A stretch of DNA of 64,000 nucleotides from Proteiniborus sp. MB09-C3 (GTDB lineage Bacteria; Bacillota; Clostridia; Tissierellales; Proteiniboraceae). Position numbers and translations under genes: made by a program. Location: NCBI RefSeq assembly GCF_030263895.1, contig NZ_CP127161.1, positions 744,001-808,000 of the forward strand. The letters run 5' to 3'. Positions 1-9,540 of the stretch are shown piece by piece. A model generated the notes under the pieces. That model ran no database searches and had not been told where the DNA came from. It was given only the letters and a program-made list of their open reading frames with translations. Positions within the stretch are counted from its first letter, which is position 1. Each line of letters begins with the position of its first letter.

Positions 1-2
1 TT

Positions 3-998
3 AAAAAACCACTAATATCGAATCAAACTTTTATAGGAATAGTACCAATGAAGGATTTAGATTCAACGTTTTTATACTATGCTATGAATGCAAATTCAAA
101 AAGGTTGCAGCACCTTGCTGAAGGGGCAATACAACAATATCTATCGAGGCACGATTTTGAGCATTTAAAATTGGCTTTTCCTGATAAAAAAGAACAAACC
201 GCCATTGCCAATTTTCTTGACCAAAAGACTGCTGAAATAGACGGCTTGATTACTGATAAAGAAAAATTGATTGAATTATTACAGGAAAAGCGGCAGGCGA
301 TTATAACTGAGGCTGTTACCAAAGGGCTTAATTCAAGTGTTAGGATGAAGGATTCAGGGATTGAGTGGATAGGGGAGATACCGGAGCATTGGGATATACG
401 AAGAATAAAATATTTATCAAATATAAGAAATGTAAAAGCAAGTGATGGTGACAATGATAAAACTTATGTGGGGCTGGAAAGTATTGAGTCGAAAACCGGA
501 AAGTTATTAACGAATAACAACGATGAACAACAAGCAGTTGGAGAGACAGCGAATATTTTTAGAAAGGGCGATGTATTATTTGGGAAATTAAGACCTTATC
601 TGGCCAAATGTATTGTTGCAGATTTTAATGGGAGATGCACATCGGAACTTCTTGTGTTAAGAACTGCTTCTAATATGTTGCCAGAATACTTATACTTATT
701 TATGCTGTCGCCGATATTTATTGATGTAGTTAATTCATCAACATATGGAGCAAAAATGCCACGTGCAAGTTGGGATTTTATTGGCAATTTAAAAGTTCCT
801 TTGCCTAATATTAAGGAGCAAGAAGAGATTGTTGAATATTTGATTAAACTGACAAATAATATGGATGATTTAATATCTGATATAAGTACACAAATCCAAA
901 AACTCAAAGAATACCGTCAGTCCCTCATTTCTGAAGCAGTAACAGGTAAAGTTGATGTGAGGGAATTTGAGAATATGAGCGAGGTGATTAATGAATGA
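3..998 (+). CDS. hsdS: Type I restriction-modification specificity subunit HsdS (5' end outside window)
   Basis: The frame is open to the left edge, so the gene starts upstream and the ATG at 48 is internal. HsdS is the DNA-recognition subunit of a type I R-M complex and joins HsdM and HsdR. Visible are the end of one target-recognition domain, a conserved helical spacer (KKEQTAIANFLDQKTAEID), then a second recognition domain opening with the typical DSGIEWIGEIPEHW and closing with a second helical repeat (KEQEEIVEYL, QKLKEYRQSLISEAVTGKVDV). This two-TRD, two-spacer layout is diagnostic. Its TGA overlaps the ATG of the next gene. hsdM presumably lies to the left, which I infer. Confidence 0.93.
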   Translation, partial: KKPLISNQTFIGIVPMKDLDSTFLYYAMNANSKRLQHLAEGAIQQYLSRHDFEHLKLAFPDKKEQTAIANFLDQKTAEIDGLITDKEKLIELLQEKRQAIITEAVTKGLNSSVRMKDSGIEWIGEIPEHWDIRRIKYLSNIRNVKASDGDNDKTYVGLESIESKTGKLLTNNNDEQQAVGETANIFRKGDVLFGKLRPYLAKCIVADFNGRCTSELLVLRTASNMLPEYLYLFMLSPIFIDVVNSSTYGAKMPRASWDFIGNLKVPLPNIKEQEEIVEYLIKLTNNMDDLISDISTQIQKLKEYRQSLISEAVTGKVDVREFENMSEVINE

Positions 999-2830
999 AT
1001 AAGATAACAGCCCATGCGGGGAATATTCGCAATCTGTTAAATAATAAATATACGGTTCAGTATTACCAAAGAGAATATAATTGGGAAACTAAGCAGATTG
1101 AAGAATTGATAGAAGACTTAACCAACGAGTTTAATGAGTTCTATAAAGATGAGGATAGGCAGATGGATGTAAGGAATTATGGGGATTACTTTTTAGGTCC
1201 CATTATCCTTACAAATGATAATGCAATTATAGATGGACAGCAGAGGTTATCGTCATTAACGCTGCTTCTCATTTACCTAAACAATCTTCAAAAACAGCAG
1301 AATTCTTCGCCTAAAGTAAACATTGATAATCTGATTTACTCTGAAATGTATGGCCAAAAGACCTTTTGTATCAATGTACCTGAAAGGGAAGGATGCTTAG
1401 CATCTCTGTTTGAGACAGGGGATTATGATACTACCAATGAGCAATCAGAAAGTGTTCTTAACCTTTACAATAGGTATAAAGATATTGAACGGATTTTTCC
1501 TGATGAATTAAAAGAAAGTCCTCTTCCAGTATTTATCGAATGGCTAATCGATAATGTATCTTTAGTGCAGATAAGAACTGATTCGGAGCAGGATGCCCAT
1601 AAGGTTTTTGTAACCATGAATGATAGGGGACTAAGGCTTACTCCTACAGAAATGTTAAAGGGATATCTTCTTTCGGAGATGGATGATAATACTATCAGAA
1701 ATAAGGCAAATGACTTATGGAAAAATAAAGTCATACAGTTAAAAGAAATTGAAAAGGATGGAGACGCAGACTTCATCAAGAACTGGTTAAGGGCTCAATA
1801 TGCAGAAACTATCAGAGAAGGTAAGAAAGAGGCAGAAAATAAAGACTTTGATATTATCGGAACAACATTTCACAAATGGGTTCGAGAAAATAAATCTACT
1901 GTGGGCTTAAACAGCAGTGTAAATTTTGAAAATTTTGTCCTTAAAAACTTCAACATGTATGCTGATATTTACGTTCGCTTAAAGGAATACTCCCGTAAGT
2001 TTAATAAGGATTATGAGCATGTATTTTATAATGCAGATAGAGGGTTTACGCTGCAGTACCAAATCATATTATCTGCTATAAAAAGTGATGATACACAGGA
2101 TGTTATTAATAAGAAAATTAAAATGGTTTCCTGTTTTATTGACCAGTTTATCTCAATCAGGATTTTTAATTTTAAGACGGTAGATTACTCCTCTATTAAA
2201 TATACGGTATTCAATATTACAAAAATGATACGTAATAAGGACATACAGGAGTTGGCAGCATTATTAAAAGACTACATAAGTGATATGGGATATACCCTTG
2301 ATGGAATTGATGGGTTATATTTAAACCAGTTTACAAGAAGATATATGCTACATATTCTCTCGAGGATGACCTATTACTTAGAGGAACAAAGCGGTATCAA
2401 CAGCAATTTTGCCGACTATGTAAATAGAGAACAAAAAAACCCCTACGATATAGAGCATATTTGGGCTGATGATTACACCCAAGGAAATCATCAAGTTGAT
2501 TTTTCAACAGAAGAAGAGTTTAAGGACTTTAGAAATAGATTCGGGGGGTTATTAATACTTCCTAAAGATAAAAACAGAAGTTTGCAGGACATGGAATACA
2601 GTAAGAAGGTAATTAAGTATGATAGTGAAAACCTATTGGCTCGAACTTTAAATCAGAACTGTTATCAAAATAATCCGTTATTTTTGCGGTTTATGAATAA
2701 TACACAGTTACCTTTTAAACCATATGCTCAATTTAATAAGATAGAATTCATTGAAAGACAATCTCTTTATAAAGAGATATGCAAGAAGATATGGAATGCA
2801 AATAAAATTGATGTATTAGCAAATAGTTAG
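995..2830 (+). CDS. DUF262/DUF1524 (GmrSD-like) restriction protein inside the type I R-M operon
   Basis: A 611-residue protein with the DUF262 signature near the N-terminus (YQREYNW around residue 25 and IIDGQQRLSSL around residue 80, the DGQQR nucleotide-binding motif). A DUF1524 HNH-like segment lies near the C-terminus (YDIEHIWADDY around residue 487). The pairing is that of the GmrS/GmrD modification-dependent (type IV) restriction enzymes, which cleave DNA carrying modified bases. It overlaps hsdS by 4 nt and ends 15 nt before the hsdR start, so all three are probably one transcript. Family membership is clear; the substrate, and whether it works with or separately from the type I enzyme, is inference. 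Confidence 0.85.
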   Translation: MNKITAHAGNIRNLLNNKYTVQYYQREYNWETKQIEELIEDLTNEFNEFYKDEDRQMDVRNYGDYFLGPIILTNDNAIIDGQQRLSSLTLLLIYLNNLQKQQNSSPKVNIDNLIYSEMYGQKTFCINVPEREGCLASLFETGDYDTTNEQSESVLNLYNRYKDIERIFPDELKESPLPVFIEWLIDNVSLVQIRTDSEQDAHKVFVTMNDRGLRLTPTEMLKGYLLSEMDDNTIRNKANDLWKNKVIQLKEIEKDGDADFIKNWLRAQYAETIREGKKEAENKDFDIIGTTFHKWVRENKSTVGLNSSVNFENFVLKNFNMYADIYVRLKEYSRKFNKDYEHVFYNADRGFTLQYQIILSAIKSDDTQDVINKKIKMVSCFIDQFISIRIFNFKTVDYSSIKYTVFNITKMIRNKDIQELAALLKDYISDMGYTLDGIDGLYLNQFTRRYMLHILSRMTYYLEEQSGINSNFADYVNREQKNPYDIEHIWADDYTQGNHQVDFSTEEEFKDFRNRFGGLLILPKDKNRSLQDMEYSKKVIKYDSENLLARTLNQNCYQNNPLFLRFMNNTQLPFKPYAQFNKIEFIERQSLYKEICKKIWNANKIDVLANS

Positions 2831-2845
2831 TAAGGAGTGAGGAAA

Positions 2846-5833
2846 ATGGCTAGAACTCCAGTGGAACTTACAGAAAAGGGCTTTGAAGAATATGTTGAAG
2901 AACATCTTTTAAAATCTGGATATGTGAAGGGTAATTCTAACGACTATAACAAAGAGTTTGCCTTTGACACAAAAATCCTATTTGACTTCTTAGAGGATAC
3001 TCAGCCCAAGAAAATGGAGCGATTGAAAGAAATCTATAAAGACCAGTATCAATTTAAGGTGTTAAACCGATTAAATCGGGAACTTAATAATCGTGGCATG
3101 ATTGATGTATTAAGGCATGGGATTAAAGACTATGGGGTATACTTAGACCTTGCTTATTTTCAGCCTGCCAGCAAATTAAATGAGAAAACAGTTAAACTTT
3201 ATGAAAAGAATCGCATATCTGTTACTAGACAAGTACGCTACAGCACTAAAAACGAAAACAGCATTGATATGCTTATCTGTATCAATGGACTTCCAGTTAT
3301 TGTACTTGAACTTAAAAATCCTTTCACTGGTCAAACTTATGAAGATGCAATAATTCAATTTAAGAAAGATAGAAGCCCCAATGAACTATTATTCCAGTTT
3401 AAGAAAAGAGCCATTGTATTCTTTGCAGTAGATACCGGGGAAGTCTATATGGCTACAAGGCTTTCTGGGGACAAGACTTTCTTCTTACCCTTTAATAAAG
3501 GGTGTGATGGAGGAAAGGGAAATCCTGATAATCCTGATGGACTTAAAACTGCTTACCTTTGGGAAGAGATACTTAGGAAGGATAGCCTGATGGATATATT
3601 AAAGAAGTTTGTATTTATAGAGACTGGGGAAAAGAAAGATATAGACGGAAATATCGTAACCTCAGAAACTATCATATTTCCAAGATATCACCAATTGGAT
3701 GCAGTAAGAAAAATGGAAGCCGATGCAAAGGAAAAGAGGGTAGGAACAAATTATCTTGTACAGCACAGTGCAGGTTCAGGAAAAACCTACTCTATTTCTT
3801 GGCTTGCCCATAGACTTGCTAACCTTCATGATGATGAGGATAATCCTGTATTTGATTCTGTTATTGTTATTACCGACAGAAGGGTTTTGGACAGGCAACT
3901 ACAGGACAGCATTTATCAATTAGAGCATAAACATGGGGTTGTTGAAAAAATAGATAAAGACTCCAATCAATTGGCCGATGCCATCCAAGGTGGAACGAGA
4001 ATTATTATTTCTACCCTGCAAAAATTCCCATTTATTATTGAAAAGGTTGGGGAATTAGGAAATCATAAATATGCAGTAATTATCGATGAAGCCCATTCCA
4101 GCAGTGCAGGAGAGAATATGGCTTCTTTAAGGGAAGTGCTATCAGTAAGTAGTCTTGAAGAAGCAGCAAAACTAGATGAAGAGTTGGAAGGCAAAGAGTA
4201 CGACCCAGATGAAGAGATATTAAAGGTCATAAAGAAAAGGGGAAAACAGCCAAATATCAGTTTCTTTGCCTTTACGGCAACGCCTAAAGCAAAGACCCTT
4301 GAGATGTTTGGAACCATAGGTGAAGATGGACTACCCCATCCCTTCCATTTATATTCTATGAGACAGGCAATTGAAGAAGGATTCATACTAGATGTACTTC
4401 AAAACTATGTTACATATGAAACCTATTTTAAACTGGCAAAGAAAATAGAAGATGACCCTGCTTTTGACAAGGCTAAGGCCACAAAAGCACTTACAAGATA
4501 TGTTAGTCTTCATCCCCATAACATCGCTCAAAAGACTGAAATCATGGTAGAACACTTTAGAAACGTAACTAGACATAAAATAGGGGGAAGAGCCAAGGCA
4601 ATGGTTGTGACCAGTTCTAGGCTTCATGCTGTACGCTATAAGCATGCTTTTGATGAATATATCAAAAAGAAAGGCTACAGAGATATGAAAACCTTAGTAG
4701 CCTTTTCAGGAACCGTAAAGGATGATGAAGTAGATTATACTGAAAGTGGTATGAACAAATTTAAGGAGTCTGAACTTCCAGACCGCTTTGCCACTGATGA
4801 ATATCAAGTGCTGTTAGTTGCGGAAAAGTATCAGACAGGCTTTGACCAGCCCCTTTTACATACTATGTATGTAGACAAAAAGTTGTCGGGAGTTAAAGCA
4901 GTACAGACTTTATCAAGGCTTAACAGAACCTGCGGGGGAAAAGATGATACCTTTATCCTCGACTTTGTAAATAAGGCAGAGGATATTCAAGAAGCCTTCA
5001 AACCCTACTATCAGGCAACTATCGTAGAAGAAGTGACAGAGCCCAATCTTCTTTATGATATTGAAACTATGCTAAATGCATCTAGCGTGTATTTAAAAGA
5101 AGAATTGGATAGGTTTATTCATATATACTTTAAGCCAAAGGATAAAAAGACTTCTGGAGACAGGGCAATATTAAACCATTTGATAGATATAGCCGTAGAA
5201 AGGTTTAAAAAGTTGGATGAACAGCATAAAGAGGATTTTAGTAGCCAAGCAACGAAATTCATAAGACTTTATTCCTTCATCCTTCAAATCACGCCTTTTG
5301 AAGATGTAGAACTCCATAAGTTATATGTATACTTAACATATCTACTTAAAAAACTGCCAAAGGAAAAAGGTTCTACTATTCACCTAGCAGATGAAATTGC
5401 TTTGGAGTATTATGCTGCAAAAAAGACATTTGAAGGGAGTATTTCTCTAACTTCTGATGATGAAAATGTACCAGTTACACCTGTAAAATTTGCAGGAACA
5501 GGAGTAAAAGAAGAACAGGAAGATTATCTTTCAAGTATTATTCGGCGACTTAATAATCGGTTTGGAACGGACTTTACAAAAGCCGACCAGTTATCCGTAG
5601 AGCAGATTAAAGAGGATTTTGCCGCTGATGAGGATTTGGTTCAAAAGGCTAAGACAAATACCATTGATGATTTTAGGTTTGCTTTTGAGAAAGTTTTTAT
5701 CAATAAAGTTATTGATAGGATGGACCAGAACCAATCCTTCTTTACCCGTGTTTTGGATGATGAGCAGTTCAAGAATGCCCTTATGGAGTATATGTTGGTT
5801 GAGACTTATGAGAAGTTAAACAACAGGGAGTAG
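2846..5833 (+). CDS. hsdR: Type I restriction enzyme HsdR (nuclease-translocase subunit)
   Basis: HsdR provides ATP-driven translocation and cleavage in type I restriction. In order: an N-terminal PD-(D/E)xK nuclease (IDMLICINGLPVIVLELKN, about residue 150), Walker A (HSAGSGKTYS, about 310), DEAH box (VIIDEAHSS), motif III (FFAFTATPK), motif V (VAEKYQTGFDQP) and motif VI (QTLSRLNRT), then a helical C-terminal region. About 995 residues is normal for the family. I chose ATG 2846 because TAAGGAG lies 8 nt upstream; the in-frame GTG at 2837 sits inside that site. No lesion is visible. Confidence 0.96.
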   Translation: MARTPVELTEKGFEEYVEEHLLKSGYVKGNSNDYNKEFAFDTKILFDFLEDTQPKKMERLKEIYKDQYQFKVLNRLNRELNNRGMIDVLRHGIKDYGVYLDLAYFQPASKLNEKTVKLYEKNRISVTRQVRYSTKNENSIDMLICINGLPVIVLELKNPFTGQTYEDAIIQFKKDRSPNELLFQFKKRAIVFFAVDTGEVYMATRLSGDKTFFLPFNKGCDGGKGNPDNPDGLKTAYLWEEILRKDSLMDILKKFVFIETGEKKDIDGNIVTSETIIFPRYHQLDAVRKMEADAKEKRVGTNYLVQHSAGSGKTYSISWLAHRLANLHDDEDNPVFDSVIVITDRRVLDRQLQDSIYQLEHKHGVVEKIDKDSNQLADAIQGGTRIIISTLQKFPFIIEKVGELGNHKYAVIIDEAHSSSAGENMASLREVLSVSSLEEAAKLDEELEGKEYDPDEEILKVIKKRGKQPNISFFAFTATPKAKTLEMFGTIGEDGLPHPFHLYSMRQAIEEGFILDVLQNYVTYETYFKLAKKIEDDPAFDKAKATKALTRYVSLHPHNIAQKTEIMVEHFRNVTRHKIGGRAKAMVVTSSRLHAVRYKHAFDEYIKKKGYRDMKTLVAFSGTVKDDEVDYTESGMNKFKESELPDRFATDEYQVLLVAEKYQTGFDQPLLHTMYVDKKLSGVKAVQTLSRLNRTCGGKDDTFILDFVNKAEDIQEAFKPYYQATIVEEVTEPNLLYDIETMLNASSVYLKEELDRFIHIYFKPKDKKTSGDRAILNHLIDIAVERFKKLDEQHKEDFSSQATKFIRLYSFILQITPFEDVELHKLYVYLTYLLKKLPKEKGSTIHLADEIALEYYAAKKTFEGSISLTSDDENVPVTPVKFAGTGVKEEQEDYLSSIIRRLNNRFGTDFTKADQLSVEQIKEDFAADEDLVQKAKTNTIDDFRFAFEKVFINKVIDRMDQNQSFFTRVLDDEQFKNALMEYMLVETYEKLNNRE

Positions 5834-5889
5834 TTAATTATATAGACGGAAAACCGTACAAAATTACTTTAATAGATAGGGGCGTGGCT

Positions 5890-6067
5890 ATGGAAGAATG
5901 TAAAATATCAAAAAAGATTACATATATCGATATTCAAAGTTCACGCCTTGAATCTGACATTTTACCGTTACTTAAAAATGAGGTTTTCATATACGGAAGT
6001 GTGGTACCCATATGAAATTCTTCTTGAAAATATAAAGAAGATTATTATTACTAGAATTTATCAATGA
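5890..6067 (+). pseudogene. Short degraded reading frame after hsdR
   Basis: From ATG 5890 a 41-codon frame runs to a TGA at 6013. Another frame then continues (WYPYEILLENIKK) to a TGA at 6065. Together they read like one small protein with a one-base shift near 6000. No family recognised. It could also be chance coding in AT-rich DNA. Confidence 0.25.
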
Positions 6068-6110
6068 GAGGGAGATTATTATATATAAAAATATAAAAGA
6101 ATGATAATAT

Positions 6111-6353
6111 ATGAATTCTCTTTTTATAGAAAACATTATTAAGGAATTTAATTGGGATATTATCACTAGTATGTACGGCAATTCCCATAGTTCTATTATT
6201 GGATTTTTGTCAAGCGAATGGATTAAAAAGTCCTCTGACCATTCTGTGTTGGATGGTACCCCTTCACCTTTTGTAGGTAAGGGAAGAAAAGGGCAAAAGA
6301 ATGCAGATATCCTAGGAAATCAGCAGCATAGATTATTGGGCTTGTGGAAGTGA
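6111..6353 (+). pseudogene. N-terminal fragment of an unknown protein
   Basis: An 80-codon frame. The stretch around residues 56-68 (KGRKGQKNADIL) resembles a conserved junction in longer hypothetical proteins that continue with a beta-rich domain, but here the frame runs into unrelated residues and stops. I read it as a remnant left by an internal deletion. There is no convincing ribosome binding site. Function unknown. Confidence 0.35.
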
Positions 6354-6394
6354 TAGAAAGATAATTGAAGGATTTTTTTAAGGAGAAAATTTGC

Positions 6395-6976
6395 ATGGAA
6401 AGGTGTCAATGGTGTGAAAAAGACTCTAGCGGGTACGGCATGGTAGTTTTAACTATAAAAGAAGATGAGCCATCTCAATTGATATGCGAAGATTGCTACA
6501 ATGGGTATACGGCAGATATGCTTGGAGTTGAAGACTATAAGGATTTTGAAAATGAAGCAACTTTTAAAGATTGTGATGGTATAGACCACTGCTTTCAAAT
6601 AGGAAAGAAGATTCATCCAACAGGTATTTGTTGGAAGGCAGTAGAGTTTACAGGAGTAGATAAAATAGGGTATTCCTTTGGGGTACATCAGGATTTTGAA
6701 GAAGATTCAAATGATGCCTTGAGAAGGCTTTATAAAAAGATAAGGAAAGGATTATCACAAAAGTTCATAAAAAGAGAAGTATTCCAAGGACATGAACTTA
6801 TCTCTTTTAAAGACAATCTAGTAGAAGGGCGTATTGAATGGGATGATAGATACGACGATAGAACACCAAAATTTATTATTGATGGACAGGAATATAGCCT
6901 AGAAGGAATCGGTAGAATGATGACGTCCTGCGAAGGATGGAATTTTAAATTAGAAATTATAGAACCTACAGAATAA
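6395..6976 (+). CDS. Zinc-ribbon-like protein of unknown function
   Basis: 193 residues. Two CxxC pairs near the N-terminus (CQWC at residues 4-7 and CEDC about residue 31) suggest a zinc ribbon; the remainder is acidic and soluble. ATG 6395 is preferred over the in-frame TTG 6365 because AAGGAG lies 9 nt before it. I do not recognise a named function. It sits between the restriction locus and a DNA glycosylase gene, all on the plus strand. Confidence 0.65.
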   Translation: MERCQWCEKDSSGYGMVVLTIKEDEPSQLICEDCYNGYTADMLGVEDYKDFENEATFKDCDGIDHCFQIGKKIHPTGICWKAVEFTGVDKIGYSFGVHQDFEEDSNDALRRLYKKIRKGLSQKFIKREVFQGHELISFKDNLVEGRIEWDDRYDDRTPKFIIDGQEYSLEGIGRMMTSCEGWNFKLEIIEPTE

Positions 6977-7005
6977 ATTATAGTATTTGATTTGAGAGGG
7001 GAAAA

Positions 7006-7527
7006 ATGACTACATCTTTTGAACCAATTATTGATAAAAATTGTAAAATACTAATTTTGGGGACTATGCCTAGTGTAATGTCCCTTGAAAAACAACAATA
7101 TTATGGAAATAAGCGAAATCAGTTTTGGAAGATAATATATGGGCTTTTTAATAAAGAAGTTGAAGAAGATTATGAGAATAGGAAGACATTCTTATTGAAC
7201 CAACACATTGCTATTTGGGATGTGTTGAAAAGTTGTGATAGAGAAGGAAGTAGTGATTCAAAAATAATTAATCCTGTTTCTAATGATTTTGAAACCTTTT
7301 TCAACCAGTATCCTGGCATAAAAACGGTATTTTTTAATGGGAGTAAAGCAGAGGAATTATTTATAAAATTGGTAATAGGAAAAATGTGTCTTAAAAAAGG
7401 GTTATTATTTTATAGGTTACCGTCTACCAGCCCGGCAAATGCAATACGATTCAAAGATAAGTTAGAACAGTGGAAGGTTATTTTATCGTATTTAGATTCA
7501 TTGATAGTAGCCAGTAAGCATTTATAG
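7006..7527 (+). CDS. Hypoxanthine/uracil-DNA glycosylase (Mug/UDG superfamily)
   Basis: A 173-residue protein with the UDG-superfamily fold signatures: ILILGTMPSVMSLEKQQYYG near the N-terminus (conserved Gly-x-x-Pro and aromatic residues), NQFWKIIYGLF, IAIWDVLKSC, and the C-terminal LPSTSPANA, which corresponds to the SPAN-type loop of the DNA-deoxyinosine glycosylase group. The enzyme removes deaminated purine or uracil from DNA in base-excision repair. RBS GAGAGGGG precedes ATG 7006. Family confident; exact base specificity is by analogy. Confidence 0.85.
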   Translation: MTTSFEPIIDKNCKILILGTMPSVMSLEKQQYYGNKRNQFWKIIYGLFNKEVEEDYENRKTFLLNQHIAIWDVLKSCDREGSSDSKIINPVSNDFETFFNQYPGIKTVFFNGSKAEELFIKLVIGKMCLKKGLLFYRLPSTSPANAIRFKDKLEQWKVILSYLDSLIVASKHL

Positions 7528-7712
7528 TAATAGAACCTTGGTCTGGAATCAAGAATCTTGGTTGCTGTAAAAGAGCATATATTATCATAAGGAATAAGGG
7601 TTAAGTATAGTTATAGAGGGAATTACGAAGATTAACTTTAATTTGATTTAGTGATATTAAATCCATATAATATAAAAGGTATGGCAATATATAGAAAGGA
7701 AGATGTTATAGT

Positions 7713-7890
7713 ATGAATAAGGGATTTTATTATTGCATACAATGATGACTTTCGGTATACTTTGATTGGTGAAATCAAGAGCAAACAGGTAGTTTTAACT
7801 AATATTGAAAAGGCTTTGGGGATAAGGTTGCATGTCTTACAAAGCCTTGTTTTATTAGCATTTGGATATCTCGAAATTTATTTTCTCTAA
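7713..7890 (+). pseudogene. Frameshifted small gene remnant
   Basis: After a fair ribosome binding site (GAAAGGAAG) the ATG at 7713 reads ten codons to TGA. Shifting by one base after codon 3 opens a coherent frame (DFIIAYNDDFRYTLIGEI..., NIEKALG) that runs to 7890. The shifted frame looks protein-like but matches no family I can name. Its end overlaps the convergent gene on the minus strand. Confidence 0.3.
7810..7856. terminator. Bidirectional intrinsic terminator
   Basis: A perfect 9-bp stem (AAGGCTTTG at 7810-7818 with CAAAGCCTT at 7840-7848) is followed by GTTTTATT on the plus strand and by a short T run on the minus strand. It lies at the 3' end of the minus-strand gene ending at 7855. 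Confidence 0.55.
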
Positions 7891-8151
7891 AAAAATCCTT
7901 ATGGTAGAAATATTGTTCAGTAGAAGTTTGTACTCACAAGGTTCTACTTTCTGCTGAATTTGATTTAGATACTGCTCAACTGCTTGGAGATGGGATAAGG
8001 ATAAGGAATCATAAGTAGTAGGCTTAAAAAAACAAGTGACTAATACCATGATTGCTTTACCTAATTTCCTCGCATCCATATTTCCTAATGTCCTATTCAC
8101 AACCTGTTGCAGGTAATTTAGTTCCAATCTCAAAACTTCTAGATTTATCAT
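7855..8151 (-). CDS. Small helical hypothetical protein
   Basis: 98 residues, predicted almost entirely alpha-helical from composition, with no signal peptide or membrane segment. ATG 8151 is chosen because GAAGGAG lies 8 nt upstream; the in-frame GTG at 8160 abuts that site. It is convergent with the remnant to its left and divergent from the XRE regulator gene to its right. Not recognised. Confidence 0.55.
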   Translation of the reverse strand: MINLEVLRLELNYLQQVVNRTLGNMDARKLGKAIMVLVTCFFKPTTYDSLSLSHLQAVEQYLNQIQQKVEPCEYKLLLNNISTIRIFLEKINFEISKC

Positions 8152-8302
8152 AATGACCACTCCTTCACGAAATTTGAAGCATTATAGCCATAGGTACACG
8201 AGAAATCAAATTATTTGAGATAAAAGTTTTAAAATTAATAAAATAATTTACGGGTATAACTCAAAATTATAGTAATAAAATGTTACATAAATGGATAAGA
8301 TA

Positions 8303-8331
8303 TTGACACATGACAAACAATAAAGTAATAT
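8303..8331 (+). promoter_or_regulatory. Probable sigma-A promoter of the XRE/ImmA/PIN operon
   Basis: TTGACA at 8303-8308 is followed after 17 nt by TAATAT (8326-8331). An alternative TATAAT at 8329 would give a 20-nt spacer. The 8356 start codon follows a strong AAGGAGGG. Confidence 0.5.
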
Positions 8332-8355
8332 AATATTACAAAGGAGGGATTCAAA

Positions 8356-8745
8356 ATGGCAAAGGATATTCCTATTGGATTAAAAATAAAGGCTATTAGA
8401 GAAGCAAGGGGATTAAGTCAGATTGAAGTAGTAGAACGACTTGTTGAAAGAGATGTTAATATGAGCAGAGAAACATTAAGCAAAATAGAAAACGGCAACA
8501 GGACTGTATCGGCTGTGGAGTTAAATGCTCTATGCAAAGTTCTGAATATAGATATAAACATCCTTTTTGAAGATGATGAAGATGATGATTTAGTTACATT
8601 ATTCAGGAAGAAAAACTTTTCAGAGAAAACGATTAAAGAAGTAGAAAAACTTCAGGATATGGTAAAGGTGTTTATTTATCAAAAGAAAATATATGCTGGG
8701 GAGTTTAAACCACAAGAGAGAAAGCCACTATGGGAGGAGTGTTAA
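8356..8745 (+). CDS. XRE-family helix-turn-helix regulator
   Basis: 129 residues. The N-terminal lambda-repressor-like HTH spans roughly residues 8-68 (LKIKAIREARGLSQIEVVERL, ETLSKIENGNRTVSAVELNALCKVLNI), with a short acidic linker and a helical tail. It is first in a three-gene set, ending 2 nt before the metalloprotease start. In ImmR/ImmA pairs such regulators are cleaved by the metalloprotease; applying that here is inference. Autoregulation at the 8303 promoter is likely. Confidence 0.88.
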   Translation: MAKDIPIGLKIKAIREARGLSQIEVVERLVERDVNMSRETLSKIENGNRTVSAVELNALCKVLNIDINILFEDDEDDDLVTLFRKKNFSEKTIKEVEKLQDMVKVFIYQKKIYAGEFKPQERKPLWEEC

Positions 8746-8747
8746 GA

Positions 8748-9539
8748 TTGCCAAAGAATAATTTGAATCTCCCAGAAGAATCTTTCAGACTGCAAATTAA
8801 AGACTTAGCAGAAGAAACGAGAATAAAGTTTGCTAGAAAAGGGCTTTCCGATATATTTGACATTCTATCGGAGGCTGCATTTTTGATAAGAAAGCCATTG
8901 GATACAGATGAATTATCAGGGTTTAGCACTTATTTTGAGGAACAGTTTATTGTCTATTTAAATAGTAATTTTACTTTGGGACATGAACGTTATACTGGTG
9001 CCCATGAATTATATCATCTTATTTATAATGCTGACATCCTGAAAAAAGAAAAGATTTTTTTAGATGATGAAAAGCATAAAGCAGAAGATATGAAAGCAAA
9101 TGTATTTGCTTCTGAATTTTTAATGCCTGAAGACTATGTAAAAGAAGTATTTTATAAAATTGTTAATGTTGATAAAGGCAGTATTTTACCAAGGCATATC
9201 GTTAGAATGCACAATTATTTTAAAGTAAGTTATAAGGCGATGTTAAAAAGACTTATCCAACTTGATTTATGCTCTATTAACAAATATGAGGAACTTGTAG
9301 ATATCTGTTCACTGGAAAACATGGAGCAACTCCAATCTTTAACCAAACGGGAAGGTTATAGCATTGAACTGATAATTCCATCAAAAGAAACGTATGTACC
9401 TACAGAATATATAGAATTTGTAAAGAGTAATTACGAACGAGGGAATATTTCATATAAGAACATGAAAAATAGTCTTGAATTTGTCGGACTGACTCCAGAG
9501 CAATTCGGATATGAGTATCCTCTAGAAGAGGATTATTAG
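8748..9539 (+). CDS. ImmA/IrrE-type zinc metallopeptidase
   Basis: 263 residues. Zinc-site motif HELYH (within GAHELYHLIY, about residue 90), followed by the family's conserved MKANVFASEFLMP, which supplies the third ligand region. This COG2856/DUF955 group cleaves or derepresses the adjacent XRE repressor in ICEBs1-like elements, and has also been proposed as a toxin. The start is TTG 8748, 8 nt after GGGAGGAG; the in-frame ATG at 8730 lies ahead of that site. It is sandwiched between regulator and PIN-like genes with gaps of 2 and 1 nt, implying translational coupling. Confidence 0.88.
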   Translation: MPKNNLNLPEESFRLQIKDLAEETRIKFARKGLSDIFDILSEAAFLIRKPLDTDELSGFSTYFEEQFIVYLNSNFTLGHERYTGAHELYHLIYNADILKKEKIFLDDEKHKAEDMKANVFASEFLMPEDYVKEVFYKIVNVDKGSILPRHIVRMHNYFKVSYKAMLKRLIQLDLCSINKYEELVDICSLENMEQLQSLTKREGYSIELIIPSKETYVPTEYIEFVKSNYERGNISYKNMKNSLEFVGLTPEQFGYEYPLEEDY

Positions 9540-9540
9540 A

